This document shows positions 7,856 to 17,002 of a stretch of 64,000 nucleotides of DNA, in pieces. Numbering within the stretch: position 1 is the first letter of the stretch; every line of letters starts with the position of its first letter. The position numbers and the translations under genes were made by a program. The notes below the pieces were generated by a model that searched no databases, was not told where the DNA came from, and saw only the letters and a list, made by a program, of their open reading frames with translations. The stretch is from CBDCFT01 sp965216365 (lineage in GTDB: Bacteria > Pseudomonadota > Gammaproteobacteria > Arenicellales > CBDCFT01), in contig CBDCFT010000015.1 in NCBI GenBank assembly GCA_965216365.1, positions 62,001-126,000 of the forward strand, written 5' to 3'.

Positions 7856-8906
7856 ATTCGTCTCCTAACAACAGTGGAAAAATAAACGGCACGATATTGG
7901 GCGGTGACGGATCGCCTGGGCCTCCCGGGTCATCGGGACCACCCGGGCCTCCACCCCCGCTGATGAGATTCCAGCCCATGTCTTCAAACGCGGCAATAGT
8001 AATGTCGCTAATAGTTGTCGGTGTAGCCGACGGCTCCATTAATTCATCCGGCGACAAGGCGGTATCCCAATGCGACACCGAAGAACCGGGTTCCAGCGGA
8101 TTGGGTGCATACATGCGAATATCACCGTTGCTTCTGAGTCCTGCTGTCAACGTACCTGAAGCGGCGGCTTTCGCTTCTGCACCAATCCACACCAAATCAC
8201 CTGTGTCCACTGCCGACGAAACACGTTCCACATCTGTCATGCTCGGCCAGATCTTACCGCTATCAAAGTCCTTTAATAGCCGCATAAAATGATCATTACG
8301 ACTCATGAATTTTTCACCGGAATTGAGATTGACGAACGTCAAAAATCCAAGTCCGTGTGCGATTTCATGGAGTGCGGTTTCGTAGAAACTGATGTCACTA
8401 GGGGGTGTTGATCCACCAATTCCATACCACCAATCGGTACTGCCAAGACAAGTGCTGTTATCAATATCACTGTTGAATGTAGCCGCCATATCGGATTTAT
8501 CACTACCGAGGGGATCCAAATCGAATCCAGCCAAACTATTTGCTAGTGCTTGTGGGTAATAGGTGTTTGGAAACGGCCTGTTTGGGAAGTCCCGCTGCGG
8601 ACTGTTAGGACCAGCAAATCCTAAAACTGCGGTGGTAGCAGTACAAAATTCTGGATTCATTTCAGCATCTATTTCTATCTCTACATCACTTTGTAACATC
8701 GCACTCCAAAAATCCGTTGCCGCTTGAAGCGCATTTAATCGTTGCTGACCCAGTGTGGTACCGTTGTTTCCGGTTACTGGTGCAACCGGAGTACCATCTT
8801 TGAATCCTTCGCCAGGAAAATCGAGATTAATAATTTTGAAGGTTGCCGCCAGAGCAGTGTTGTTTATCAAACAACCAAACATAACGACAAACAACAACTT
8901 CGGCAT
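7854..8906 (-). CDS. Secreted zinc metallopeptidase-like protein
   Basis: About 350 residues with a signal peptide (LLFVVMFGCLINNTALAA). The active-site motif HEIAHGLGF gives the HExxHxxGxx zinc signature. A downstream DELMEPSAT segment may supply the metzincin-like Met turn. The C-terminus is a Gly/Pro-rich linker followed by the short hydrophobic end NIVPFIFPLLLGDE. I chose the ATG at 8906 because GGTGA lies 8 nt upstream and it avoids overlap with the preceding gene; ATGs at 8936 and 8954 would add a basic N-terminal extension. Substrate is unknown. The enzyme is likely periplasmic or secreted. Confidence 0.75.
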   Translation of the reverse strand: MPKLLFVVMFGCLINNTALAATFKIINLDFPGEGFKDGTPVAPVTGNNGTTLGQQRLNALQAATDFWSAMLQSDVEIEIDAEMNPEFCTATTAVLGFAGPNSPQRDFPNRPFPNTYYPQALANSLAGFDLDPLGSDKSDMAATFNSDIDNSTCLGSTDWWYGIGGSTPPSDISFYETALHEIAHGLGFLTFVNLNSGEKFMSRNDHFMRLLKDFDSGKIWPSMTDVERVSSAVDTGDLVWIGAEAKAAASGTLTAGLRSNGDIRMYAPNPLEPGSSVSHWDTALSPDELMEPSATPTTISDITIAAFEDMGWNLISGGGGPGGPDDPGGPGDPSPPNIVPFIFPLLLGDE

Positions 8907-8910
8907 TGCT

Positions 8911-9330
8911 TTATTCACCGCAATTCTGTTCCTCATCAAGCTGACTTTCATCACCGTGCCAGGTGGTTAATGTTCCATCACAATTTTTACGGATCATTAA
9001 TGGCATGCGAAACCGGCCTTGCAGATTGACTGATGCGGATCCATCCGGTCTGACTTCTTCAACCAATCCTTCACTCGATTGTTGAAATACCCGCTCACCC
9101 GGTTCAATTATTTTATCGTCGGCGGGTGGTTGCGACGTTAATTCGCCGGTATCGGGATCGATGTACGCTTTGCGGCCACCAGTTGTTACCGGCGCTGTTT
9201 TTGTCGTCGTTGTCGAGTCCTCTTCGTTACTCGCCTGTGTATCGGATTGCGCCAGGGTCAGTGTGGGTATCGCGACGGCAGTGAGTAACAGAGGTAATCG
9301 ATATTGGGCGAATATTTTGTACATATTCAT
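8911..9330 (-). CDS. Exported hypothetical protein
   Basis: A 139-residue protein with a signal peptide (LPLLLTAVAIPTLTLAQ). A Thr/Glu-rich stretch follows, then RKAYIDPDTGELTSQPP, then the end KNCDGTLTTWHGDE. The AYIDPDTGELT segment recalls a domain annotated in some proteobacteria next to sorting-signal proteins, but I cannot confirm that. Two cysteines near the C-terminus may pair. It ends 4 nt before the likely start of the metallopeptidase gene, which suggests one operon and perhaps a chaperone or inhibitor role (inference). Confidence 0.6.
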   Translation of the reverse strand: MNMYKIFAQYRLPLLLTAVAIPTLTLAQSDTQASNEEDSTTTTKTAPVTTGGRKAYIDPDTGELTSQPPADDKIIEPGERVFQQSSEGLVEEVRPDGSASVNLQGRFRMPLMIRKNCDGTLTTWHGDESQLDEEQNCGE

Positions 9331-9500
9331 ATGGTGTTCCTTAAAAATTTACCAGTTATTCCCTTATGCTAAGCCAGATTTATTCGGGTTTATTAAAACT
9401 TATGACTCGCTTAAGCCTTCCTTGTTCAAATTTATCATAACCCATCCGGATGAATTTGCGGGCTATTGATTTCTTAACGATTTATTACGTTTTATAGCTA

Positions 9501-10529
9501 CTATCCGCCGATATAGGACATCTCAATTTTGGGCATTTCCGCTGTATGTTCCGAGCGGATTTCAGAATAGCGGTCGTTCCGTTTGCGCCAGACATTGGTG
9601 ACGAACTGCAACAATTGTTCATCGTCCGCGCCACTGCGCAATAACTCGCGCAAATCGTGACCGTTATTTGCGAAAAGGCAGGTATAGAACACGCCTTCGG
9701 CTGACAATCTCGACCGATTGCAGGTACCGCAAAAAGGCTGGGTTACGGACGAGATGATTCCGATTTCGCCAGCGCCATCTTTGTAACGCCAGCGCTTGGC
9801 CACTTCGCCACGGTAGTTGGCATCCATCGGAATTAATGCAAATTCGGTACTGATGGTATCGACGATTTCCTGTGCCGAAATCACTTTGTCCAGTTGCCAG
9901 CCGTTAGTATTGCCCACATCCATAAATTCGATGAATCGCAATACCACACCGCTATTGCGAAAATGCCGTGCCATGGGCAGGATTTCATTTTCATTCATGC
10001 CTTTGGCTACCACCATGTTGGCCTTGACCGGCGCCAGTCCGGTTTTATCCGCATTCTCGATACCATCCAAAACACGGCTTACGGGAAATTTGACATCGTT
10101 GATGGCAGCAAATGTTTTTTCGTCAATTGCATCCAGGCTGACGGTGAGACGCGTTAACCCAGCATCTTTTAACGACTTTGCTTTATCCAGCGTTAATAAA
10201 GACCCGTTTGTAGTCAGACTTATTTCTTGCACACCTTCAATACTCGCTAGCGAAAAAATAAGCTTTTCCAGCTCTCGTCGCACCAACGGTTCACCGCCTG
10301 TAATACGCAACTTAACCACGCCCTGTGCAACGAACGCACGCGCCACCCGAGTGATTTCCTCGAAACTGAGCAGGTGTTTTCGTTCCAGAAACGCATGATC
10401 CGACCCAAACAATTCCTTGGGCATGCAGTAAACACAACGGAAGTTGCAACGATCGGTAACCGAAATACGCAGGTCACGCATCGGGCGACCGCGCTTATCG
10501 GTAACCTGTTTATCGAGCGAAATAGTCAT
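9501..10529 (-). CDS. moaA: GTP 3',8-cyclase MoaA
   Basis: Radical SAM enzyme of 342 residues that starts molybdopterin synthesis by rearranging GTP to 3',8-cyclo-GTP. The SAM-binding cluster motif CNFRCVYC is near residue 30 and the second cluster is formed by CGTCNRSRLSAEGVFYTC near residue 270. The C-terminal Gly-Gly tail (SYIGG) needed for activity is present. The next enzyme, MoaC, is not in the window, while moaB, moaD and moaE lie about 8 kb away. Confidence 0.97.
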   Translation of the reverse strand: MTISLDKQVTDKRGRPMRDLRISVTDRCNFRCVYCMPKELFGSDHAFLERKHLLSFEEITRVARAFVAQGVVKLRITGGEPLVRRELEKLIFSLASIEGVQEISLTTNGSLLTLDKAKSLKDAGLTRLTVSLDAIDEKTFAAINDVKFPVSRVLDGIENADKTGLAPVKANMVVAKGMNENEILPMARHFRNSGVVLRFIEFMDVGNTNGWQLDKVISAQEIVDTISTEFALIPMDANYRGEVAKRWRYKDGAGEIGIISSVTQPFCGTCNRSRLSAEGVFYTCLFANNGHDLRELLRSGADDEQLLQFVTNVWRKRNDRYSEIRSEHTAEMPKIEMSYIGG

Positions 10530-10564
10530 GTATAAATTCTGATCCGGAACCCGCTATTTTGACC

Positions 10565-11194
10565 TTATTTAGCCTGCCTCGCCACATCTTCCCATTGCGG
10601 CAGTGGCGTCTCGAGAATCTCGAAAAAATTGCTGAGAAACCGATGGGTTAAACCCCACAGGACATGGTGTTCATTTTCGCTGAGACGAATGCCGGAAAAA
10701 GCCCGATCCGGAATATCGTGACGTGTATATTCAAAAGTATGCGCGGGATCGAGCAAACGCGAAGCCGGTACCCACAATGCGCTTTGAACCTCGTAATTGA
10801 GTTGCAATTCTACCGGTTCTTGCAGCTGGTATACGAAACAGGAAATGATCAGATCGACCGGTTTTCCGGCGGAACGTCCGTTCCTGTCGTTTAATTGTCC
10901 CAAATATTCTGCATTGATCGCGTCCAGCCCAATCTCTTCTTTGGTTTCACGTTCGGCGGCATGACGCGGCGATGGGTCATCTTTTTCCATGCGACCTCCA
11001 GGTAACGCGATATGCCCCGACCAGGGATCGTCTTCGTGACGCGCGCGTTCAATGAGCAATAACTCGGTGTCACTGCCCGTATCACGCACAAATAACGCCA
11101 CCGCGGCGCGATTTTCGCTAACGGCTTGGCTCACCGTTTGGTAGAGATTCGGCGTAAAGTCTTTAAACGCACTGTGAATACGAGTGCTGTTCAT
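10565..11194 (-). CDS. Nudix hydrolase, CoA pyrophosphatase-like
   Basis: A 209-residue Nudix enzyme. The Nudix box reads GGRMEKDDPSPRHAAERETKEEIGL, fitting GX5EX7REUXEEXGU. Upstream LLIERARHEDDPWSGHIALPGG and downstream DLIISCFVYQL fit the CoA/acyl-CoA diphosphatase (NudL, YeaB) group, although the full UPF0035 signature is not complete. It lies downstream of no operon partner and is 35 nt from moaA on the same strand, so the two may be cotranscribed. Confidence 0.85.
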   Translation of the reverse strand: MNSTRIHSAFKDFTPNLYQTVSQAVSENRAAVALFVRDTGSDTELLLIERARHEDDPWSGHIALPGGRMEKDDPSPRHAAERETKEEIGLDAINAEYLGQLNDRNGRSAGKPVDLIISCFVYQLQEPVELQLNYEVQSALWVPASRLLDPAHTFEYTRHDIPDRAFSGIRLSENEHHVLWGLTHRFLSNFFEILETPLPQWEDVARQAK

Positions 11195-11348
11195 ACAGAC
11201 ATGATACTACTCCCGTATTTAGATACGATTAGCGGATACGTATTGAATGAACATTCCCTCGGTCCGGGTATGCACGACCGCTAAAGAGGAATTTAAACGG
11301 CGCAGAGCGTTTTACAAAATTGACGCTCGTAAAAACTGCGCCCGGCCT

Positions 11349-12005
11349 TTAAAACCGGATACCCGCTCCCAACATAATTCCGCTCGAACTGGAGTTGCGG
11401 CTGATGCCACGGCTGTTATCGTAATCCAGATCAAAACGGCGGTAACCAGCGCGCAGTGATAAATAAGGCAACGGCTCGTAGGCGACACCCGCTTCCAGCT
11501 CACTACCCGCTACATTCGACCCGGCGGAAATATCGTCCAGATAGGGCAACCAGGCGGTGGCACCGTACAGCGAAAGGTTTTCATTTAATCCCCAGCGTCC
11601 TTCCAGCAATATCCGCGGACCCGAACTCGCACCACCGATATGCATATCGATGTCCTGCCAGCCCAGGCCAACGGCAAGAAAGGTTTTATCGGTTAAATTC
11701 AAAAAGCGCCGTTTTACATCCAGACTCAGATGTTCCGAATCGTTGGCGCCGGCATTCTCCAGGTCACCCGAATACAAGCTGCCTTGCAAACCCCATTTAT
11801 TGTCCAGCCACAGTTCCTTGTTCGAACCCAGCACGGAATCGAAAGATTCAGGCATAGCGGGCGTTTCCTCCGCCAGATCGGTGTCCAGCCAATAAGGTTG
11901 TTGCTTCAGAGTAAGGGAATCAAACGCAAAAACAGCGGCGTTCACTGACAATCCTAAGCAGGCTATCATGCAAAAAATTATGCGTGTTCTGTTTATGCTC
12001 ATCAT
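11349..12005 (-). CDS. Outer-membrane beta-barrel protein
   Basis: A 218-residue exported protein. The signal peptide is IIFCMIACLGLSVNAAVFAF. The rest has alternating beta strands (KTFLAVGLGWQDIDMHI, LSLYGATAWLPYL, LEAGVAYEPLPYLSLRAGYRRF) and ends MLGAGIRF, with the C-terminal Phe that the BAM complex recognises. Two adjacent ATGs at 12005 and 12002 follow AAGGAAGG. It is of the size of 8-strand barrels such as OmpW or PagP relatives; function unknown. Confidence 0.75.
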   Translation of the reverse strand: MMSINRTRIIFCMIACLGLSVNAAVFAFDSLTLKQQPYWLDTDLAEETPAMPESFDSVLGSNKELWLDNKWGLQGSLYSGDLENAGANDSEHLSLDVKRRFLNLTDKTFLAVGLGWQDIDMHIGGASSGPRILLEGRWGLNENLSLYGATAWLPYLDDISAGSNVAGSELEAGVAYEPLPYLSLRAGYRRFDLDYDNSRGISRNSSSSGIMLGAGIRF

Positions 12006-12192
12006 GACCTTCCTTAATGTAACGTCTACCCGCGTTGAGTATAGTCCCTCGCGATTTACGGTTACAAACGTATTATTTGACAAAATCGTATAAATATTGC
12101 CGTGCAAGATTGTGAAAATAGCGAAATTAGACGAAATTGAGAGAAATTAATGAATTTTAATGGCTATTTCAAGACATTTTAGGTGATCGCAC

Positions 12193-12612
12193 TTGCCCGC
12201 TGAAGTATTTGAAATGGACAATGTACGGCTCGATCTTTGGCTGTGGTCAGCACGCTTTTTCAAAACCCGGCAATTGTCCGCCAAGGCGGTGACCGGCGGC
12301 AAGGTCCGTCTTAACGATGAGCGCGCAAAACCCGCTAAAACAGTCAATATTGGTGACCGGATTGATATAAAACGTGGCCCGTATCGAACACGGATAGTGG
12401 TTCAGGCGCTTAACAAGAAGCGCGGCTCGGCTACCGAAGCCGCGGTGCTGTATCGGGAAACTGAGGACAGTATCGCTGAGCGGGAAAAGCTGGCGCAACA
12501 ATTGCGCCTGCAATCCCAGGCAGTGCGTTACGACCCCGGTAAACCGAGTAAACGTGACCGCCGCGCCATGCGCAAGCTTCGGCAACACGCCAACTCATCG
12601 ACAGAACCCTAA
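12193..12612 (+). CDS. hslR: Hsp15-like S4-domain RNA-binding protein
   Basis: A 139-residue protein with an N-terminal S4 RNA-binding domain (RLDLWLWSARFFKTRQLSAKAV, then GGKVRLNDERAKPAKTVNIGD) and a basic C-terminal tail (KPSKRDRRAMRKLRQH). Hsp15 binds stalled 50S subunits carrying nascent chains and recycles them. The start is probably TTG at 12193, which has AGGTGA 6 nt upstream; an ATG at 12214 is the alternative. hemW begins 5 nt after its stop. Confidence 0.9.
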   Translation: MPAEVFEMDNVRLDLWLWSARFFKTRQLSAKAVTGGKVRLNDERAKPAKTVNIGDRIDIKRGPYRTRIVVQALNKKRGSATEAAVLYRETEDSIAEREKLAQQLRLQSQAVRYDPGKPSKRDRRAMRKLRQHANSSTEP

Positions 12613-12617
12613 CCGGC

Positions 12618-13793
12618 ATGGCTACGCGTTTAGAAAACTTGCCGCCATTATCGCTCTATGTACATTTACCCTGGTGCGTCAAAAAATGTCCCTATTGCGA
12701 TTTTAACTCTCACGCCTTACGCGACGAGGTTCCGGAAAATCGTTATGTCGATGCCCTGCTAACCGATCTCGCGCATCAAGAACAATACCTTGCCGGGCGG
12801 CCTTTGCAATCGATATTTTTTGGCGGTGGCACACCGAGTTTGTTTTCGCCGGACGCGATTGAAAAACTGTTCCAAGGCATTAACAGCATGGCCAAGTTCG
12901 AACCCGGTATAGAAATTACACTCGAAGCGAATCCCGGCACGGTAGACTACGAACGCTTCGCCGGTTTTCGTAGCGCGGGAGTAAACCGCTTGTCTATCGG
13001 CGTGCAAAGCTTTGACGATAAAAAATTGAAATCTCTTGGCCGTATACACGGATCAACCGACGCCGTTCGCGCAACCCATGCCGCGATCAATGCGGGTTTT
13101 GAAAATTTCAATCTGGATTTAATGTACGGCTTGCCGGAGCAGACGCTGGAGCAATCACTGTCTGATTTAACCCAGGCGATAGCATTGCGACCTGCGCATT
13201 TGTCGGTCTATCAGTTAACCATCGAACCCAATACGCTGTTTCATCACAAGCCACCGGTTTTGCCAGGTGATGACGTCTTGTGGGCGATGCATCAAGCTAT
13301 AGCAAATAGTTTGTCGGCGAGTGGTTATAAACAATACGAAGTATCTGCTTACGCATTTCCCGGACGACAATGCAGACACAATGAAAATTATTGGCGGTTT
13401 GGCGACTATATTGGTATCGGTGCCGGCGCCCACGGCAAGCTGACAACACATGACCAGATTATCCGCACAACCAGGGAAAAACATCCCGAACGTTACTTAA
13501 TGGACAGCACAAGTTTTTTGACAACACGCGTAGTGGAACGTGACGAGCTTGCATTCGAATTTTTATTAAATGCATTGCGTTTGCGTGACGGTTTTGACAT
13601 TACATTATTCGAACAACGAACGGGCCAATGTATCGATATCATCGAACCCGCCGTTGAAATAGCCGTGCATCGAGGATTGCTGCAAAGTTCCGAAGATAAC
13701 TTTCAGGCGACGGAACTGGGCTTTCGTTTTCTCAATAACTTGCTCGAATTATTTTTACCAGAACCCCGTAAAACCGCATCCACTGTGGTTTAG
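12618..13793 (+). CDS. hemW: Radical SAM heme chaperone HemW
   Basis: A 391-residue radical SAM protein of the HemN-like family. It has the PWCVKKCPYCDFNSH cluster motif (CX3CX2C) near residue 20, the FFGGGTPSL segment, LEANPGTVD, and the C-terminal HemN domain. The extra N-terminal region of true coproporphyrinogen dehydrogenase HemN is missing, which is why HemW (heme chaperone) is preferred. It follows hslR closely. Confidence 0.93.
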   Translation: MATRLENLPPLSLYVHLPWCVKKCPYCDFNSHALRDEVPENRYVDALLTDLAHQEQYLAGRPLQSIFFGGGTPSLFSPDAIEKLFQGINSMAKFEPGIEITLEANPGTVDYERFAGFRSAGVNRLSIGVQSFDDKKLKSLGRIHGSTDAVRATHAAINAGFENFNLDLMYGLPEQTLEQSLSDLTQAIALRPAHLSVYQLTIEPNTLFHHKPPVLPGDDVLWAMHQAIANSLSASGYKQYEVSAYAFPGRQCRHNENYWRFGDYIGIGAGAHGKLTTHDQIIRTTREKHPERYLMDSTSFLTTRVVERDELAFEFLLNALRLRDGFDITLFEQRTGQCIDIIEPAVEIAVHRGLLQSSEDNFQATELGFRFLNNLLELFLPEPRKTASTVV

Positions 13794-13864
13794 CGGCGTT
13801 TGAGTTTCGTTCAGCTAGGCAATGTTATGATTACCCGGAATTAACAGTGGGGGATAAATCCGCT

Positions 13865-14485
13865 ATGGAAATAGTTGCAGCAATCGCCGCCACCATGGGC
13901 GTGGCCTGGGCCAGCGGCATCAATTTATACGCAGCATTGTTTGTGCTCGGCTGGATGGGCAGTAACGGATCGATCGACTTGCCGCCTGATCTAGAAATTC
14001 TACAAAGTCCGTTGGTGATGGTAGCGGCCGGATTTATGTATTGTGTCGAATTTTTTGCCGACAAGATCCCCGGCGTGGATAATTTGTGGGACGCTTTGCA
14101 CAGCTTTATACGCATACCCGCGGGCGCACTGCTTGGCGCCGGCGCCATCAGCGCAATCTCGCCGGAAATGGAATTGGTTGGGCTGTTACTCGGCGGAACC
14201 TTAGCCGCCGGCACGCATTTCACCAAAGCGGGTACGCGCGTACTGGTCAACACATCACCCGAACCGTTCAGCAATATTGCGATTAGTGTGGGCGAAGACG
14301 CACTGGTTGTCGCCGGATTGTGGGCTTCGTTACATCATCCGGTGTTGTTTATCATCGTATTGGTTTTAGCCATTGCTTTTGTGATATGGATGATTCCTAA
14401 AATCTGGCGTGGTGTTAAACGCGTGTTTGCGCGCATTCGCGGCTGGTTTGGCGGCCCAGCACCCGATGCGGGACCGACAACCTAG
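13865..14485 (+). CDS. DUF4126 membrane protein
   Basis: A 206-residue integral membrane protein of the DUF4126 family. Four or five hydrophobic segments are visible. Family-like parts are ASGINLYAALFVLGWMG, YCVEFFADKIPGVDNLWDALH and GGTLAAGTHFTKAGTRVLVNTSPEP. The C-terminal tail is basic. The ATG at 13865 is preferred, with a GGGGGA upstream; a GTG at 13847 would add six residues. Function unknown. Confidence 0.82.
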   Translation: MEIVAAIAATMGVAWASGINLYAALFVLGWMGSNGSIDLPPDLEILQSPLVMVAAGFMYCVEFFADKIPGVDNLWDALHSFIRIPAGALLGAGAISAISPEMELVGLLLGGTLAAGTHFTKAGTRVLVNTSPEPFSNIAISVGEDALVVAGLWASLHHPVLFIIVLVLAIAFVIWMIPKIWRGVKRVFARIRGWFGGPAPDAGPTT

Positions 14486-14508
14486 ATACGCAGGCATCAC
14501 TTCCGGCA

Positions 14509-14922
14509 ATGCTCTGGATTAAATCGTTACACATCATCTTTATGGTGACGTGGTTTGCCGGTTTGTTTTATTTGCCGCGACTGTTTGTCTACCACGCGAT
14601 GACTGAGGATACTGTCAGCAAGGAGCGTTTCATTGTCATGGAGCGAAAATTGTTTTTCGGCATCATGACACCGGGCGCGATTTTAACCCTGTTATTCGGA
14701 GTCTGGTTGTGGTTGGGTTACGGATTCAGCGGTGCCTGGTTACATTTAAAATTACTGCTGGTTGTCATCCTGATCGTATATCACGTTGTGTGTGGAAAAT
14801 ACATGTTCGACTTCAAACACGACCGTAACACGAAGAGTCACGTGTTTTATCGCTGGTTTAACGAGTTTCCGGTGTTAATTCTTGCCGGTATTGTCGTCCT
14901 GGCTATCGTCAAACCGTTTTAA
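14509..14922 (+). CDS. hemJ: HemJ-type protoporphyrinogen IX oxidase
   Basis: A 137-residue inner-membrane protein of the HemJ (UPF0093) family with four transmembrane helices. The family His-containing start LWIKSLHIIFMVTWFAGLFYLPRLFVYH, GIMTPGAILTLLFG, and the His in LHLKLLLVVILIVYHVVCGKY are conserved. It oxidises protoporphyrinogen IX to protoporphyrin IX in bacteria that lack HemG or HemY. It starts 23 nt after the DUF4126 gene. Confidence 0.9.
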   Translation: MLWIKSLHIIFMVTWFAGLFYLPRLFVYHAMTEDTVSKERFIVMERKLFFGIMTPGAILTLLFGVWLWLGYGFSGAWLHLKLLLVVILIVYHVVCGKYMFDFKHDRNTKSHVFYRWFNEFPVLILAGIVVLAIVKPF

Positions 14923-14961
14923 GCACGGCTACAGCCATCAGGTGTTGCGACGGGACAGGTT

Positions 14962-15426
14962 GTGCTGAATATCGTCCTCTATCAACCGGAAATACCGCCC
15001 AATACCGGCAACATTATTCGCCTGTGTGCGAACAGCGGTTGCCAGTTACACTTGATTGAGCCGCTCGGGTTTACACTGGATGACAAGCAACTGCGCAGAG
15101 CGGGATTGGATTATCACGAGTGGGCAAATGTCAGAACATTTTCTGACTACGATGAATTTACAAATCAGTCGCTGCAGTCGAATGTGTACACAGTGTCAAC
15201 AAAACACCGGCGGCTGTATTCAGATGCTCAATTTAAAACCGATGACGCGATTGTGTTCGGGCCGGAGACACGCGGACTACCGGCAGAAGTTCGCGAATCC
15301 GTACCGCATGATCAGCGACTGACCATTCCCATGCGACCCAATAATCGTAGTCTCAATCTGTCTAATGCTGTCGCGATTGTACTATTTGAAGCCTGGCGAC
15401 AACTTGAATTTTCAGGTGCTGAGTAG
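14962..15426 (+). CDS. trmL: tRNA (cytidine(34)-2'-O)-methyltransferase TrmL
   Basis: SPOUT methyltransferase of 154 residues that 2'-O-methylates the wobble base of tRNA-Leu. Motifs are IVLYQPEIPPNTGNIIRLCAN at the start, IEPLGFTLDDKQLRRAGLDYHEW, FGPETRGLP (knot motif 2), and IPMRPNNRSLNLSNAVAIVLFEAWRQ (motif 3). The start is a GTG at 14962. Its stop abuts the gpsA stop on the opposite strand. Confidence 0.95.
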   Translation: MLNIVLYQPEIPPNTGNIIRLCANSGCQLHLIEPLGFTLDDKQLRRAGLDYHEWANVRTFSDYDEFTNQSLQSNVYTVSTKHRRLYSDAQFKTDDAIVFGPETRGLPAEVRESVPHDQRLTIPMRPNNRSLNLSNAVAIVLFEAWRQLEFSGAE

Positions 15427-16440
15427 TTATTCAGCACGCGGTGTGCGCGATAACAATGTTTCCACCGCTTTTTGTGGTCGCAGATTTTCGAACAACACTT
15501 TGTAGACTTGTTCGGTGATAGGCATGTCCAGGTTCTTACGCTGACTTAAATGATGTAACTCGCGTGCCGTGTTGATGCCCTCCGCTTCCTGACCAATTTC
15601 CGCTAATACCTGCTCCAGGTTTTTCCCCCGCCCAAGACCCATTCCGACGCGCCGATTTCGCGATTGATCGTCAGTACAGGTGAGAATCAAATCGCCTACG
15701 CCAGTCAGACCCATAAAGGTTTCCGTTTTTCCGCCTAACGCCTCACCCAGCCGGGTTAATTCCGCCAGACCCCGGGTAATCACCGCAGCGCGGGCATTGG
15801 CACCTAATCCAAGACCGTCGCTGATACCCGTCGCGATTGCCATGACATTTTTCAACGCACCACCGAGTTGCACACCGGCAACATCGGTATTGGTGTAAAC
15901 ACGCGTGGACTCGTTACGAAACCATTGCGCGACAGTTTCCGCATGGTGTTCTTGCATAGAGCCAACCGTTAAAGCCGTCGGCATACCTAACGCAACTTCG
16001 CGCGCAAAACTCGGCCCGGACACGACTGCCTTGATGGCGGATGCGCCGACAACATCCTGCGTCACCTCGCTCAGTAACCGGCCGGTTTCCGGTTCAAACC
16101 CTTTTGTACCCCAAACAAAAGTGCACTGCTCTACACTGACGCCAGAATCGCGGATCGTGTTTGCCAGTGCCACAAGATTTGAACGGAACACGTGACTCGG
16201 TATGACAAGCAGGAAATGATGGATGTCCTTGACCAGTGCATCCAATTCACTCACGGGTTCGAGCGATTCAGGAAACGGCGCATCGGGCAGGTAACGTTCG
16301 TTGCGCCGCGCAGCAGCCATCGCCTGCATGGCAGCCGCATCACGCCCCCATAAACGTACCGGGCGCTGCGTGCTTGAAATCAGAATTGCAAGCGCCGTAC
16401 CCCAGGAACCTGCGCCTAGTACGGCGACGGCGTCACTCAA
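15427..16440 (-). CDS. gpsA: Glycerol-3-phosphate dehydrogenase [NAD(P)+] GpsA
   Basis: A 337-residue enzyme that reduces dihydroxyacetone phosphate to sn-glycerol 3-phosphate for phospholipid synthesis. The Rossmann motif GAGSWGTALA is at residue 10. VWGTKGFEPETG, SGPSFAREVALGMPTALTV, the catalytic lysine in GGALKNVMAIATGISDGLGLG and GLTGVGDLILTCT are characteristic. It lies 3 nt downstream of secB on the same strand, as in many gammaproteobacteria. Confidence 0.97.
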   Translation of the reverse strand: MSDAVAVLGAGSWGTALAILISSTQRPVRLWGRDAAAMQAMAAARRNERYLPDAPFPESLEPVSELDALVKDIHHFLLVIPSHVFRSNLVALANTIRDSGVSVEQCTFVWGTKGFEPETGRLLSEVTQDVVGASAIKAVVSGPSFAREVALGMPTALTVGSMQEHHAETVAQWFRNESTRVYTNTDVAGVQLGGALKNVMAIATGISDGLGLGANARAAVITRGLAELTRLGEALGGKTETFMGLTGVGDLILTCTDDQSRNRRVGMGLGRGKNLEQVLAEIGQEAEGINTARELHHLSQRKNLDMPITEQVYKVLFENLRPQKAVETLLSRTPRAE

Positions 16441-16443
16441 AAC

Positions 16444-16959
16444 TTAAGTTTGCGCGACCTGAGGACCGTCCGGTGACTCACCGTTCGCCTTCCCTGCGGG
16501 TTTCGCCGACTCCTTTTCTGCCTGTTTGCGCAGCTTCTCCCGGTACAGCACTTCGAAATTGATCGGGTTGATCAGTAACTGTGGGAATCCGCCTTTGGTC
16601 ACCAGATCAGAAATGGCTTCGCGTAAAAAGGGTAACAAAATATTCGGGCAAGCGACTTCCAGCACCGCTTCACGATGTTGTTCGTCGAATCCACTCACGT
16701 GAAAAATACCGGCTTGCTGCACTTCAATCAACATAGCGGCTTTTTCTTCGACATTGGCCGTGACCGTCGATGTGATAACTACTTCGTTAAAGGTTTTCTC
16801 GTCATTCAACGACTGATGACTTACCCGTAGCTGCACATCAATTTTCGGTTCCGCCGTCTTTTGGCCGAATATCTGCGGGCTGACGGGCGATTCGAATGAA
16901 ACGTCCTTGATATAGATTTTTTTGACTTCCAGTTGTCCTTGTTTGGCTTCAGTGTTCAT
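16444..16959 (-). CDS. secB: Protein-export chaperone SecB
   Basis: SecB of 171 residues, the tetrameric cytosolic chaperone that keeps Sec substrates unfolded and hands them to SecA. Family segments: VKKIYIKDVSFESPVSPQIF, VVITSTVTANVEEKAAMLIEVQQAGIFHV, EVACPNILLPFLREAISDLVTKGGFPQLLINPINFE. The C-terminal tail is extended and Lys/Pro/Gly rich. It sits between a rhodanese gene and gpsA. No grxC is found between them, unlike in enteric bacteria. Confidence 0.97.
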   Translation of the reverse strand: MNTEAKQGQLEVKKIYIKDVSFESPVSPQIFGQKTAEPKIDVQLRVSHQSLNDEKTFNEVVITSTVTANVEEKAAMLIEVQQAGIFHVSGFDEQHREAVLEVACPNILLPFLREAISDLVTKGGFPQLLINPINFEVLYREKLRKQAEKESAKPAGKANGESPDGPQVAQT

Positions 16960-17002
16960 TTCAGATTATGTTCGTTTGTTTAACCCAGATTTATTCCCCG
17001 AT

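Noticed and set aside
7854..8954. Metallopeptidase start at 8954 or 8936
   Set aside because: These starts overlap the upstream gene and lack a clear ribosome-binding site; 8906 has GGTGA at the right distance. Not fully excluded.
9817..10398. 193-codon frame antisense to moaA
   Set aside because: No motif and full overlap with moaA; it is a composition artefact.
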